Source: Bordetella genomosp. 1 (GTDB lineage: Bacteria; Pseudomonadota; Gammaproteobacteria; Burkholderiales; Burkholderiaceae_B). Taken from it: a DNA stretch of 64,000 nucleotides. Where the stretch lies: contig NZ_NEVL01000004.1 of assembly GCF_002261335.1 (NCBI RefSeq), positions 620,001 to 684,000 of the forward strand. Direction: 5' to 3'. The notes under the pieces are model-generated. The model searched no databases. It had not been told where the DNA came from and saw only the letters and a program-made list of their open reading frames with translations. The translations under genes were made by a program, and so were the position numbers. How positions within the stretch are numbered: the first letter of the stretch is position 1; every line of letters starts with the position of its first letter. This document shows positions 25,969 through 34,771 of this stretch, piece after piece.

Positions 25969-28304
25969 GATCCAGCGTTCCCGATCAGGTCTGCGACGGC
26001 GTCCAGCAGGGCGTCGTCATGAAAGCTGCCCTTGGCCAGGTAGTAATCGGCGCCCGCATCCAGCCCGCGGCGCCGATCCTCCTCGCGATCTTTATAAGAA
26101 ACGACCATCACCGGCAGAACCTGCAACTGCGGATCTGCCTTGATCCGTGAAACCAGCTCGATGCCATCCATGCGCGGCATGTCGACGTCGGTGACCACCA
26201 GATCGAACGGCTCGCTGCGCAGCATGTTCCATCCATCCATGCCGTCGACAGCAACTGCTACATCGTAACCCCGGTTCAGCAAGAGCTTGCGCTCCAACTC
26301 GCGCACCGTCAATGAGTCGTCGACCACCAGCACCCGCTTGCGCCGCGACACCACCTGGGCCGGGCCCTGGTGCTCGACGCGGGCCAGCCCGCCGCCGTCG
26401 ATGAGCTTCTGCACGGAGTGCAGCAGATCCTCGACGTCGAGGATCAGGAGCGGCGTGCCGTCGTCCATGAGCGAACCGGCCATGACGTCCTGCACCTTGC
26501 CCAGGCGCGGGTCGAGCGGCTGCACCACCAGCGTGCGCTCGCCGATGTAGCGGTCGACCGTGACGCCATAGAGGTGGTCATGGTCGCCCAGCACCACCAC
26601 CGGCACCTCGTCGCCCGCGGGCGGCGGACCGTCGTAGCGCAGCAACTGCCGCGCCGACACCAGGCCGACCTGGCGCTCCTGGAAGCGGAAATGCTGATGT
26701 CCCTCGAGCTGCTCGATTTCGGCCGCCGGCACCTGCAACGCGTACGACACGTAGGCGAGCGGAAAGGCATAGATCTCGCCGCCGATCTCCACCAGCAGAC
26801 TGCGCACCACCGACAGCGAGAGCGGCATCTCCAGCACGAAGCGGGTGCCCTGCCCGAGCGTGGTGTGCACGCGCACCGTGCCCCGCAACTTGCGTGCCAT
26901 GGTCTGTACCACGTCCAGCCCCACGCCGCGGCCCGAGATCTCGGTCACCGCCGTACGCGTGGAGAAGCCCGACAGGAACAGGAATTCCAGCAGCTCGGCC
27001 TCGCTCAGGCGCTCCGCCGTCTCGGCGGTGGTGAGCTTGCGTTCCACCACCTCGCGGCGCAGCCGGCCCAGGTCGATGCCGGCGCCGTCGTCGGCGATCT
27101 CGATCAACAGCATGCCGGCGCTGTGGCGCGCCGACAGCGTGATCACGCCCTCGGCCGGCTTGCCGGCGGCGGCGCGGTCCGCGGCCGACTCGATGCCGTG
27201 GTCGACCGCGTTGCGCAACAGCTGCATCAGCGGCGCATCGAGCTTTTCCATGATGTCGCGATCGACCTCGGTCGCCTCGCCGCGGATCTCCAGCCGCACC
27301 TGCTTGCCGAGCGAGCGGCCCAGGTCGCGCACCATGCGCGCCATGCCGCCCAGCCCGTCGCCGAACGGCCGCATGCGGCAGGCCAGCGCCGTGTCGTAGA
27401 GCCGTTGCGCGAGGTGCGACATGCGCCAGCCGAAGTCGTCGACCTCGCTCACGCGCTCGGCGAGCTCGTGCTGGCACTGCTGCAGCAGGCGCGTCGCGTC
27501 CTGCAGCGCGGCCTGGGCCACGGCGGCGTCGCTCGCGCCCTGCACCATCTCGAGCGCGCGGCCGGCCTGGGCCTGCAGGCGCTTCAGGCGCAGCATCGAT
27601 GCCGAGAACGGCCCCATCCAGTGTGACTCGACCAGGGTCTGGCTCGACAGGCCCAGCAATTGGTTGAGCGTGTCGGCGGTGACGCGCAGCACGCGCTCGC
27701 CGTCGGCGTTGCGCTCGGTGCGTTCGGGCTGGTCGCCGCTGCGGCGCGAGGGTATCGCCGCGTCCGCGGGCGCGGCGGTCGATGTGTGCAAGGGCGCCTG
27801 CAAGGGCGCCTGCAAGGGCGCGGGCACCGGCGCGGGCATAGGCGCGCCCAGCGGCTGCGGGTCCGGCCGGGGCGGCGCTGCGGCGGCCGGCACGCGCGGC
27901 GCGGGCGGCGGCGTGCTCACGCCCTCCGGCTGGGCGCTCAGGCGCGCCACCAGCACGTCGATCTCGGCGTCGAGGTCGGCGCCGGGCTCGGCCACGCGCT
28001 GCAACAGGTCGGCGCCGGCCAGCAGCGCGTCGATATCCGTGGGGCTCAGCCGCAGCCGGCCCTGCTGCGCCGCCACCAGGCAATCTTCCATCGCGTGCGC
28101 GATGCGCACCGCGGGATGCAGGTCGACGATGCGCGCGGCGCCCTTGAGCGAATGGGCCGCCCGCATGCACGCCTCGAGATGATGCGACGAGACGGGGTCC
28201 TGCTCCAGCGCCAGCAGCCCGTTGTTGAGCACCTGCACCTGGGTGCGGGTCTCGATCTGGAACAGCTCCAGCAGCGACGCGTCGCGCATCTGATCGGGGT
28301 TCAC
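25965..28304 (-). CDS. wspE: CheA-CheY hybrid histidine kinase WspE
   Basis: A 779-residue kinase. An N-terminal HPt domain carries the His in AHSLKGAARIVDLHP. A Pro/Ala-rich linker (about 150-200) is encoded partly by 12-bp tandem repeats. The ATPase domain shows the N-box LRNAVDHGIES, IADDGAGIDLGR and GRGVGLDVV. A CheW-like domain follows, and the C-terminal receiver has the Asp in LVVTDVDMPRMDG and Lys in YYLAKGSF. It should phosphorylate WspR and WspF in response to WspA. It overlaps wspD and wspF by 4 bp each, so translation is coupled. Confidence 0.93.
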   Translation of the reverse strand: MNPDQMRDASLLELFQIETRTQVQVLNNGLLALEQDPVSSHHLEACMRAAHSLKGAARIVDLHPAVRIAHAMEDCLVAAQQGRLRLSPTDIDALLAGADLLQRVAEPGADLDAEIDVLVARLSAQPEGVSTPPPAPRVPAAAAPPRPDPQPLGAPMPAPVPAPLQAPLQAPLHTSTAAPADAAIPSRRSGDQPERTERNADGERVLRVTADTLNQLLGLSSQTLVESHWMGPFSASMLRLKRLQAQAGRALEMVQGASDAAVAQAALQDATRLLQQCQHELAERVSEVDDFGWRMSHLAQRLYDTALACRMRPFGDGLGGMARMVRDLGRSLGKQVRLEIRGEATEVDRDIMEKLDAPLMQLLRNAVDHGIESAADRAAAGKPAEGVITLSARHSAGMLLIEIADDGAGIDLGRLRREVVERKLTTAETAERLSEAELLEFLFLSGFSTRTAVTEISGRGVGLDVVQTMARKLRGTVRVHTTLGQGTRFVLEMPLSLSVVRSLLVEIGGEIYAFPLAYVSYALQVPAAEIEQLEGHQHFRFQERQVGLVSARQLLRYDGPPPAGDEVPVVVLGDHDHLYGVTVDRYIGERTLVVQPLDPRLGKVQDVMAGSLMDDGTPLLILDVEDLLHSVQKLIDGGGLARVEHQGPAQVVSRRKRVLVVDDSLTVRELERKLLLNRGYDVAVAVDGMDGWNMLRSEPFDLVVTDVDMPRMDGIELVSRIKADPQLQVLPVMVVSYKDREEDRRRGLDAGADYYLAKGSFHDDALLDAVADLIGNAGS
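27787..27822. repeat. 12-bp tandem repeat in the wspE linker
   Basis: Three copies of TGCAAGGGCGCC in a row, the last with one change. They encode the APLQ-type repeats of the linker after the HPt domain. The unit is a multiple of three, so copy changes would alter linker length without a frameshift. Confidence 0.75.
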
Positions 28305-28981
28305 GCCAGGCTCCTTTCCAGGGCCTGGGCGAGCAGGCTGTCATCGAGCAGGCCCACGGCCCGGCCATCGACGCGGATCACGCCGCGCGAATACTTCAGC
28401 GGCGCCTGCGCCACCGTGCTGGGCAGCGCCTCCAGCGCGGTCGCGGACACGCTGTGCATGCCCGAGACCTCGTCCACCGGCAGCACCAGCTTGCGATCCT
28501 GGCCGCCGAACACCAGCATGCGGGCCTCGGCGCGCTCGCGCACGCCGGTCGCCGGCGCCTGCTCCAGCTCGAGCAGCCGCACCAGCGACACACAGACCGT
28601 GAGGTTGCCGCGCACATTGGTCAGGCCCAGCACGGCGCGGTCGCGCCGATGCGGCAGGCCATGGATGGGCCGCGGCGACGCGACCTCCGACAGCGCGCGC
28701 GACGGCAGCGCCAGCCACTCGCGCGCCACGCGGAACACCACCACCATCAGGGCGCGTTCGTCGGTGGCATGCCACAGCGGATCATCGCGGCCCGGCTCGT
28801 GCGGCCGCGCCGCCGCCTGCAGCGGGATGCGGTCGAGCAGCTGCCGCGCCGCGGCGGCATAGATCGCGCAGTTGCGGCAGTGCACGTGCTCGCGCAGCCG
28901 CTCGCAGCTGTGGTCGCCATGGATGCCGATGCGGTTCCAGCAATCGTCGACCTCGTCGCGCAGGATCGGCCGTTCAACCAT
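28301..28981 (-). CDS. wspD: CheW-like coupling protein WspD
   Basis: A 226-residue protein, starting at ATG 28981 (MVERPILRDEVDDCWNRIG), which overlaps the wspC stop by 8 bp. The N-terminus has a Cys-rich segment (DDCWNRIG, HSCERLREHVHCRNCAIY), a WspD feature that may bind metal. The CheW domain follows with RVAREWLALPSRALSEV, VLGLTNVRGNLTVCVSLVRL and a terminal SRGVIRVDGRAVGLLD. It links WspA to WspE. Confidence 0.9.
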   Translation of the reverse strand: MVERPILRDEVDDCWNRIGIHGDHSCERLREHVHCRNCAIYAAAARQLLDRIPLQAAARPHEPGRDDPLWHATDERALMVVVFRVAREWLALPSRALSEVASPRPIHGLPHRRDRAVLGLTNVRGNLTVCVSLVRLLELEQAPATGVRERAEARMLVFGGQDRKLVLPVDEVSGMHSVSATALEALPSTVAQAPLKYSRGVIRVDGRAVGLLDDSLLAQALERSLA

Positions 28982-30263
28982 GCTGGCCTCCCGCACGCTG
29001 CGCGCGGTCCTGCAGGCGCGCCGCGCCCTCGGCATCGCCGCGCGCCGCCACCAGGGCCGCGAGATGCAGCAGCGCCTCGCGATGACGCGGGTCCAGGTAC
29101 AGCACCTTGCGGTAGGCGGCCTCGGCGTCGCGCGGACGGCCCGCCGCATCGTGCAGCAGGCCGCACAGATGGAAGGCCGCGACGCTGCCGCCGTGAGTCT
29201 CGATGTGGCGCGCACACAGCGCCAGCGCGTCGTCCAGGCGGCCCAGGTTGGCCAGCTTCTCGACCACGGCCAGACCGGCCTGCGCCGCCGCCTCCACGGC
29301 CGGGGCCGGCGAGAGCGGTGCCGCGGCACGCATGCGCGCGGCGGCGGGCGCGGAACGCGCCGTGGGCAGGCGCGACGGCTGCCAGGCCGGGGCGGCGGCA
29401 CGGCTCGCGGTCGGTCGGGCCGAATCAGGCCGGGCCGCGTCAGGTCGAGCCGCGTTCGCGGCCTCCTTGCGCGCCGGCCGGAATGCGAACGCGCGCGGCA
29501 CCGGCACCGCGACGTAGCTGCGCGCGGTCAGCAGGCTCGCCTCGGCGGGCCCGACGAACATCACCCCGTCGGGGCGGGTCAGGCGGGCCAGCACCTGGAT
29601 CGCGCGATCCTGGGTGGCGCCGTCGAAATAGATCAGCAGGTTGCGGCAGAACACGAAGTCATAGGGCGGTTGATCGCGCAACAGCGTCGCATCGAACAGA
29701 TTGCCCGCCATCAGCCGCGCGCTGCGCTGGATCGCGGGCGACAGCGCATAGAGCCCGTCCTCTTCGCGAAAATGCCGGTCGCGGAACGACAGGTCGTCGC
29801 CGCGGAAGGAGTTGCGGCCATAGCGCGCGGCGCGCGCCACGTCGAGCGCGCGCTCGCTGATGTCGATCGCATCGATCGAAAACTGCTGCGGCGGCACGCC
29901 CGCATCGTTAAGGGCCATGGCGATGGAATAGGGCTCCTCGCCGGTCGAGCAGGGAATGCTGAGCACCCGCAGCAGCACCTCGCCGCCGGCCGCCAGCTGG
30001 CGCGCGCGGGCCAGGTCCACCAGGGTCGAGAGCGATTCGGGATAGCGGAAGAACCAGGTTTCCGGCACCACCACGGCTTCGACCAGCTGCTGCCGTTCGG
30101 CCGGCGACACCTGCACGTGACGCCAGTAGGCATGCTCGTCGGCCAGGCCGCAGGCGCCCTGGCGCAGGCGCACGGCGCGCTCGACGGCCGCCTGGCCCAC
30201 CGAGCCCGTGTCCAGGCCGATCTCGCGCTTGAGCAGGGCGCTGAATTCGGGCAGCAGGTTCAT
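28974..30263 (-). CDS. wspC: CheR-type receptor methyltransferase WspC with TPR tail
   Basis: A 429-residue protein. The CheR N-terminal and SAM-binding domains cover residues 1-265: VVPETWFFRYPESL, then RVLSIPCSTGEEPYSIAMAL (SAM site) and FVFCRNLLIYFDGATQ. An Ala/Pro/Arg-rich linker (270-330) leads to TPR-like repeats (AVVEKLANLGRLDDALALCA, AEAAYRKVLYLDPRHREAL). WspC methylates WspA and opposes WspF. The TPR tail is typical of WspC and may tether it to the array. It overlaps wspB by 4 bp. Confidence 0.92.
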   Translation of the reverse strand: MNLLPEFSALLKREIGLDTGSVGQAAVERAVRLRQGACGLADEHAYWRHVQVSPAERQQLVEAVVVPETWFFRYPESLSTLVDLARARQLAAGGEVLLRVLSIPCSTGEEPYSIAMALNDAGVPPQQFSIDAIDISERALDVARAARYGRNSFRGDDLSFRDRHFREEDGLYALSPAIQRSARLMAGNLFDATLLRDQPPYDFVFCRNLLIYFDGATQDRAIQVLARLTRPDGVMFVGPAEASLLTARSYVAVPVPRAFAFRPARKEAANAARPDAARPDSARPTASRAAAPAWQPSRLPTARSAPAAARMRAAAPLSPAPAVEAAAQAGLAVVEKLANLGRLDDALALCARHIETHGGSVAAFHLCGLLHDAAGRPRDAEAAYRKVLYLDPRHREALLHLAALVAARGDAEGAARLQDRAQRAGGQHG

Positions 30264-30808
30264 GCGCCCTCCCCGGCCGGCGCGAACAGCATGGCGCGCG
30301 CCTCGTCGGTCAGCAGATCCTGCACATAGACCTTCTGCACCATGCCCAGCGCATCGCTGATGACGGGACCGAGATAGCGCGCGGCCTCCTGGTGCACGCC
30401 ACTGGGCTGGAAGGCCGAGGGATCGAAGTGCGCGGTCTCGGTCGCGCCCGCGAGCAGCAGGCCCAGCACCTGGGTCGGGCCGCCGGGGTCCGGGTTGTAG
30501 CGCGCCAGCGCCAGCCGCGTGCTGGTCAGGCGCGGCGCGGCGCCGGCGCCGGCCAGCGCGCTCACGTCCACCACCGGCACCGGGGTGCCGTCATGCTCGA
30601 ACACGCCGGCCACCCAGGCCGGCGCGCCCGGAATCGCCTTGAACGGCACCAGCGGCCGCACCGCCAGGATGTCGCGCGCCTCCAGGGCGTAGCGATCGCC
30701 GCCGATGCGAAACAGCAGATAGAGCCGGCGCCCGCCGATATGGCTGGTGGGCGGCGCGGCGGCGGGCAGGTTGGCCATGGGTGTGCGGGTCGCGGGCTGC
30801 GGGGTCAC
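30260..30808 (-). CDS. wspB: CheW-like coupling protein WspB
   Basis: A 182-residue CheW-domain protein: RRLYLLFRIGGDRYALEARD, ILAVRPLVPFKAIPGAPAWV and AGVFEHDGTPVPVVDVSAL. The start ATG 30808 overlaps the wspA stop as ATGA; a Met at residue 11 (MANLPAAAPP) is an alternative start. It is one of two coupling proteins in the operon. In Pseudomonas, WspB and WspD are both needed to arrange WspA clusters. Confidence 0.9.
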   Translation of the reverse strand: MTPQPATRTPMANLPAAAPPTSHIGGRRLYLLFRIGGDRYALEARDILAVRPLVPFKAIPGAPAWVAGVFEHDGTPVPVVDVSALAGAGAAPRLTSTRLALARYNPDPGGPTQVLGLLLAGATETAHFDPSAFQPSGVHQEAARYLGPVISDALGMVQKVYVQDLLTDEARAMLFAPAGEGA

Positions 30809-32424
30809 ACCTTGAAGCGCGACACGCCGCTGCGCAGGTCGTTCGCCACCAGCGTCAGGTCATCGATCGCGAGGCTGGACTGGCGCAGCGACTCGACGGT
30901 CTGCTGGGCCGCGTCGCTGAGCTGCTGCAGGGCCTGGTTGATCTGTTCGGCGCCGGTGGCCTGGGCCTGCATGCCCTCGTTGACCATCTGTACCCGCGGC
31001 GCAAGCGTCTGCACCTGCTGGATGATCTGCGTGAGCTGGTCGCCGACCTGCTGCATCTCGCTCATGCCGCGGCGCACTTCCTCGGAGAACTTGTCCATGC
31101 CCATGACGCCGGCCGACACCGACGACTGGATCTCGCGCACCATCTGCTCGATGTCGTAGGTCGCCACCGCGGTCTGGTCGGCCAGGCGGCGGATCTCGGT
31201 CGCCACGACCACGAAGCCGCGGCCGTACTCGCCCGCCTTCTCCGCCTCGATGGCGGCGTTGAGCGACAGCAGGTTGGTCTGGTCGGCCACCTTGTTGATG
31301 GTGGTCACGACCTGCGTGATGTTGCCGGCCTTCTCGTTGAGCACGGCGAGCTTGGCATTGACCGAGCCGGCCGCGTCGACCACGTTGCGCATCGTGTCTT
31401 CCATGCGCGCCAGGCCCACCTGGCCGCTGCCGGCCAGCGAGGCGGTCTGCTCGGCCGCGCCCGACACCTCGGTCATGGTGCGCACCAGGTCGCGCGAGGT
31501 GGCCGAGATCTCGCGCGAGGTCGCGCCGATCTCGGTCGTGGTGGCGGCCACCTCGGAGGCGGTCGCCTGCTGTTGCTTGGACGTGGCGGCGATCTCGGTG
31601 ACCGAGGTCGCGACCTGCACGGCCGAGCGCTGGGTCTTGCCGACCAGGCCGGTGAGCTCGTCGACCATGCCGTTGAAGCCGGTCTCGATCATGTTGAATT
31701 CGTCGCGCCGCGCCAGCTTCAGGCGCCGGCTCAGGTCGCCGCTGCCGGTGGTCTCGAGCGTGCCCACGATGGTGCGCATCGGGTTGACGATGGCGCGCAT
31801 CAGCAGCAGGCCACAGATCAGGGCGGCGGCGATCGCCAGGCTGAGCGAGGTGATCATCCCCACCTTGGCCTCGGCCACGGCCGCCTGGATGCCCAGCGCC
31901 GACTCATCGGCCTGCTTCTTGTTCTCGGCCACCATCTTGGCCAGGATGTCGCGGCCCACGTAGAAGGCCGGGCGCAGCTGCGTGCGGATCTGCTGGCGCG
32001 CGAGATCCGGATTGGCCAGCATCTCGGGCGTGAGCAGCGTGGCGCGGATGCGCATGTAGTCGGCCAGCGCCTTCTGGAAATCGTCGAACAGCTTGCGGTC
32101 GTCGTCGCGCATCACCGTCTTGGCGTAGGCCAGCTCGAGATCGTCGAGCGCCTTGTCGCTCTGGGGCAGCCCCACCAGGCCGGCGCGCCGCTCGGCCTCG
32201 GTCTCCTGCACATAGGCGTCCTGCACCAGCACGAAGCCGGCGAACCAGGCCGCCCGCACCGAAGTGCTGTAGTAGATGCCGGGCACGGCGTCGCTGTTGA
32301 TCAGCTCGGCTTCGCTCTCGATATGCAACAGTCGCCGGTAATCGACCACGACCATGAGCGTCATGATGGCCAGAATGACCAGGAAGCTGGCCATGATGCG
32401 CTGACGCAGCGTGAAGTTCTTCAT
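30805..32424 (-). CDS. wspA: Membrane-bound surface-sensing chemoreceptor WspA
   Basis: A 539-residue receptor. TM1 (residues 9-30, IMASFLVILAIMTLMVVVDY) and TM2 (about 190-212, ITSLSLAIAAALICGLLLMR) enclose a helical periplasmic domain. A HAMP segment (PMRTIVGTLETTGSGDLSRR) and a long coiled-coil signalling domain follow, with the hairpin tip VADQTNLLSLNAAIEAEKAG and GRGFVVVATEIRRLADQTAV. It heads the operon and should signal surface contact or envelope stress to WspE. The seven genes keep the order A-B-C-D-E-F-R of the Pseudomonas operon. Confidence 0.92.
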   Translation of the reverse strand: MKNFTLRQRIMASFLVILAIMTLMVVVDYRRLLHIESEAELINSDAVPGIYYSTSVRAAWFAGFVLVQDAYVQETEAERRAGLVGLPQSDKALDDLELAYAKTVMRDDDRKLFDDFQKALADYMRIRATLLTPEMLANPDLARQQIRTQLRPAFYVGRDILAKMVAENKKQADESALGIQAAVAEAKVGMITSLSLAIAAALICGLLLMRAIVNPMRTIVGTLETTGSGDLSRRLKLARRDEFNMIETGFNGMVDELTGLVGKTQRSAVQVATSVTEIAATSKQQQATASEVAATTTEIGATSREISATSRDLVRTMTEVSGAAEQTASLAGSGQVGLARMEDTMRNVVDAAGSVNAKLAVLNEKAGNITQVVTTINKVADQTNLLSLNAAIEAEKAGEYGRGFVVVATEIRRLADQTAVATYDIEQMVREIQSSVSAGVMGMDKFSEEVRRGMSEMQQVGDQLTQIIQQVQTLAPRVQMVNEGMQAQATGAEQINQALQQLSDAAQQTVESLRQSSLAIDDLTLVANDLRSGVSRFKV

Positions 32425-32814
32425 AGTGGGCGGGCCTTAGGGAGCGACGGCGGACGGGCGGGGCCACGATGGTCCCCGCCTACGTCACGATTATTGCAGT
32501 GCTTTGCAAGATTGGCGCGAAAAATAACACAGCCGCCTGGGCGCAAAGCGTCGCGAATTTCATAGTGTGAAATAAACACAACGGCGCGGTTGGCGGCGCC
32601 CGCGCCCCCTCTCCCGTTCCCTGCGGCGCCGGCGCGCGGCCGCGGTCGACGCCGCCGATTCGGTGCAAACCCTGCGCTGACAGGGCGCCACCCGCCCGAT
32701 ACACTTCGGCCAGAGCCGCGCGCACGACGTGGCCGACAACCAACGATTTCATGGGGAAGAGACGGCCGCCGGCGCCTGCCGCTGCGGCCGTCCGCGTTGC
32801 CCTGGGATCGCGCC
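32425..32814. other. Divergent control region between wspA and the sensor kinase gene
   Basis: 390 bp with no supported gene. It must hold promoters for both the wsp operon and the kinase-regulator pair. AT-rich DNA at 32489-32585 includes TTGCA-N6-TGCAA (32494-32509), a short palindrome close to the wspA start. No terminator is seen. Confidence 0.45.
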
Positions 32815-33987
32815 ATGGGGCAAGGCATGTTCGCGGATCTGAATCACCTGTCGCACCACGCGGCCTGGCGGCGGCAGCTCGAGATGCTGCTGGAATCGGC
32901 CGGCTCGGGCATCTACGGCATCGACCTGCGCGGGCGCTGCATCTTCATCAATGGCGCCGGCGCCGCCCTGCTCGGCTACACGCCCGACGAGGTGATCGGG
33001 CGCAACATGCACTATCTGATCCATCATTCCCACCCCGACGCGCAGTTGATGCCGGTGCACGACTGCCGCATCTTCCAGGCCTTTCGCGAGGGCCAGGGGG
33101 TGCAGGTCGACGACGAGGTGCTGTGGCGGCGCGACGGCAGCAGCTTCCCGGCCGAATACGCCTCCTACCCGATCCGCGACAACGACCAGGTGGTGGGCGC
33201 CGTGGTGACCTTCGCCGACATCTCCGCGCGCAAGCGCATCGAGCGCGAGCTGCAGGCCACCCACGCCCTGCTCGAGCGCCGGGTCGAGGAACGCACCGCC
33301 GAACTCACCCGCACGCACGACACGCTGCGCCGGCTCAGCGCCCACCTGAGCACCCTGCGCGAGGAAGAGCGCGCCCACATCGCGCGCAACATCCACGACG
33401 ACCTGGGCGCCTCGTTCACGGCCCTGCAGCTGGACCTGAACTGGCTGGCGCGGCGCCTGCCGGCCGAGCCCGCCCTGCAACAGCACCTGGCGCGCATGAT
33501 CGCGCTGACCACCAGCGCGATGGGCGCGACCCGCCGCATCCTCAACGATCTGCGCCCGGTGGTGCTCGACCACCTCGGCCTGTGGGCGGCGCTCGAGGCC
33601 CTGCTGCAGGACGTGCAGTCGCGCGGCGAGCTGGCCTGCCGCTATCTGTGCCCGCCCGCCGCCGAACGGGTGCGGCTGGGCCGCTCGGCGGAGATCGAGG
33701 TCTACCGCATCGCGCAGGAGCTGCTGACCAATGTGCAGCGCCATGCCCGCGCCACCCAGGTCACGCTGGCCATCGCGGTGCGCGCCGACCTGCTGGAGAT
33801 CACGGTGGAGGACGACGGCGCGGGCCTGCCGCCGCAGCCCGCCGCGGGCCAGTCCTTCGGCATCCTCGGCATGCGCGAACGCGCGCGCGCCATCGGCGCC
33901 ACGCTGGCCTTCGACAGCGCGCCCGGCGCCGGCACGCGCGCCTGCCTGCAGATCGCCGGGCCCGGCCTGGCCGTCCTGAACGACTGA
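32815..33987 (+). CDS. PAS-domain sensor histidine kinase (NarX/HisKA_3 type)
   Basis: A 390-residue soluble kinase without membrane segments. A PAS domain covers about residues 15-140 (SAGSGIYGIDLRGRCIFING, GAALLGYTPDEVIGRNMHYL), and a coiled coil follows (RIERELQATHALLERRVEER). The HisKA_3 helix has the phosphoacceptor His in ERAHIARNIHDDLGAS. The ATPase domain shows QELLTNVQRHARA, VEDDGAGLPPQ and FGILGMRERARAIGATL. ATG 32815 has a weak ribosome site; ATG 32827 is an alternative. It lies 7 bp before a LuxR-type regulator. The cyanate operon just downstream is its likely target, but the signal is unknown. Confidence 0.9.
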   Translation: MGQGMFADLNHLSHHAAWRRQLEMLLESAGSGIYGIDLRGRCIFINGAGAALLGYTPDEVIGRNMHYLIHHSHPDAQLMPVHDCRIFQAFREGQGVQVDDEVLWRRDGSSFPAEYASYPIRDNDQVVGAVVTFADISARKRIERELQATHALLERRVEERTAELTRTHDTLRRLSAHLSTLREEERAHIARNIHDDLGASFTALQLDLNWLARRLPAEPALQQHLARMIALTTSAMGATRRILNDLRPVVLDHLGLWAALEALLQDVQSRGELACRYLCPPAAERVRLGRSAEIEVYRIAQELLTNVQRHARATQVTLAIAVRADLLEITVEDDGAGLPPQPAAGQSFGILGMRERARAIGATLAFDSAPGAGTRACLQIAGPGLAVLND

Positions 33988-33994
33988 GTCCACC

Positions 33995-34630
33995 ATGAGC
34001 CTGCACGTCCTGATCGTCGACGACCACCTCATCATCCGCCGCGGCCTGTCGCGCCTGCTGGCGGAAGACAGCCGCATCGCACGGGCCGACGAGGCCGCCG
34101 ACGGCCCCACGGCGCTGAAGGCGCTGCGCGGCGCCCACTACGACGCAATGGTGCTGGACGTGGCGCTGGGCGAGCGCGACGGCCTGGACCTGCTCAAGAC
34201 CGTGCGCGCCGAGTACCCGAAGCTCGGCGTCGTGATGCTGTCGGTGTATCCCGAAGCGCAGTTCGCCGTGCGTGCGCTGCGCGCCGGCGCGCAGGCCTAT
34301 CTCAACAAGGGCGTCGATCCCGAGGCGCTGATCGGCGCGCTGGTGAACGCCGCCCAGGGCCGGCCCTACATCACGCCGGCCGTGGCCGAGCTGCTCGCGC
34401 ACAACGTGCGCCAGGACGGCGCGCAGGCGCCCCATGCCGGCCTGTCCGACCGCGAGTTCCAGGTGCTGCAGCTGCTGGTGGCCGGCAAGACCGTCTCCGC
34501 CATCGGCGAACAGCTCTCGCTGTCGGCCAACACCATCTCCACCTACCGCGCCCGCATCTTCGACAAGCTCGGCGTGCGCTCGCTGGTCGAGCTCGTGACC
34601 TACGCCCACGAGCACCGACTGGGTGCGTGA
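33995..34630 (+). CDS. LuxR/NarL-type response regulator
   Basis: A 211-residue regulator. The receiver domain begins LHVLIVDDHLIIRRGLSRLL; the phosphoacceptor is Asp55 in AMVLDVALGERDG, and the conserved Lys is in AYLNKGVDPE. The LuxR helix-turn-helix is C-terminal: LSDREFQVLQLLVAGKTVSA, then IGEQLSLSANTISTYRARIF. It pairs with the upstream kinase. A perfect 16-bp palindrome 41 bp after its stop, ahead of the cyanate operon, is a plausible binding site. Confidence 0.93.
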   Translation: MSLHVLIVDDHLIIRRGLSRLLAEDSRIARADEAADGPTALKALRGAHYDAMVLDVALGERDGLDLLKTVRAEYPKLGVVMLSVYPEAQFAVRALRAGAQAYLNKGVDPEALIGALVNAAQGRPYITPAVAELLAHNVRQDGAQAPHAGLSDREFQVLQLLVAGKTVSAIGEQLSLSANTISTYRARIFDKLGVRSLVELVTYAHEHRLGA

Positions 34631-34670
34631 GCACGCGCCACGCACCACCACGGCGCAGGCGCCGCACCGC

Positions 34671-34686
34671 GTAGTGGCGCCACTAC
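34671..34686. promoter_or_regulatory. Perfect 16-bp palindrome between the two-component genes and the cyanate operon
   Basis: GTAGTGGCGCCACTAC, fully symmetric, 86 bp before the DJ-1-like gene and 41 bp after the regulator stop. NarL-type proteins bind short inverted repeats as dimers, so this is a good candidate site for the adjacent regulator. Confidence 0.55.
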
Positions 34687-34771
34687 AGCCATATCACTGA
34701 ATCCGGGATAGGCGCCCCCGCCCGCCCGCCGCATCATCCTCGTACCGACCCAATACCGGAGACCGGACAGG

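Noticed and set aside
28747-29217. Separate 156-codon minus-strand frame between wspC and wspD
   Set aside because: It overlaps the wspC TPR tail and the wspD start in another frame and has no motif.
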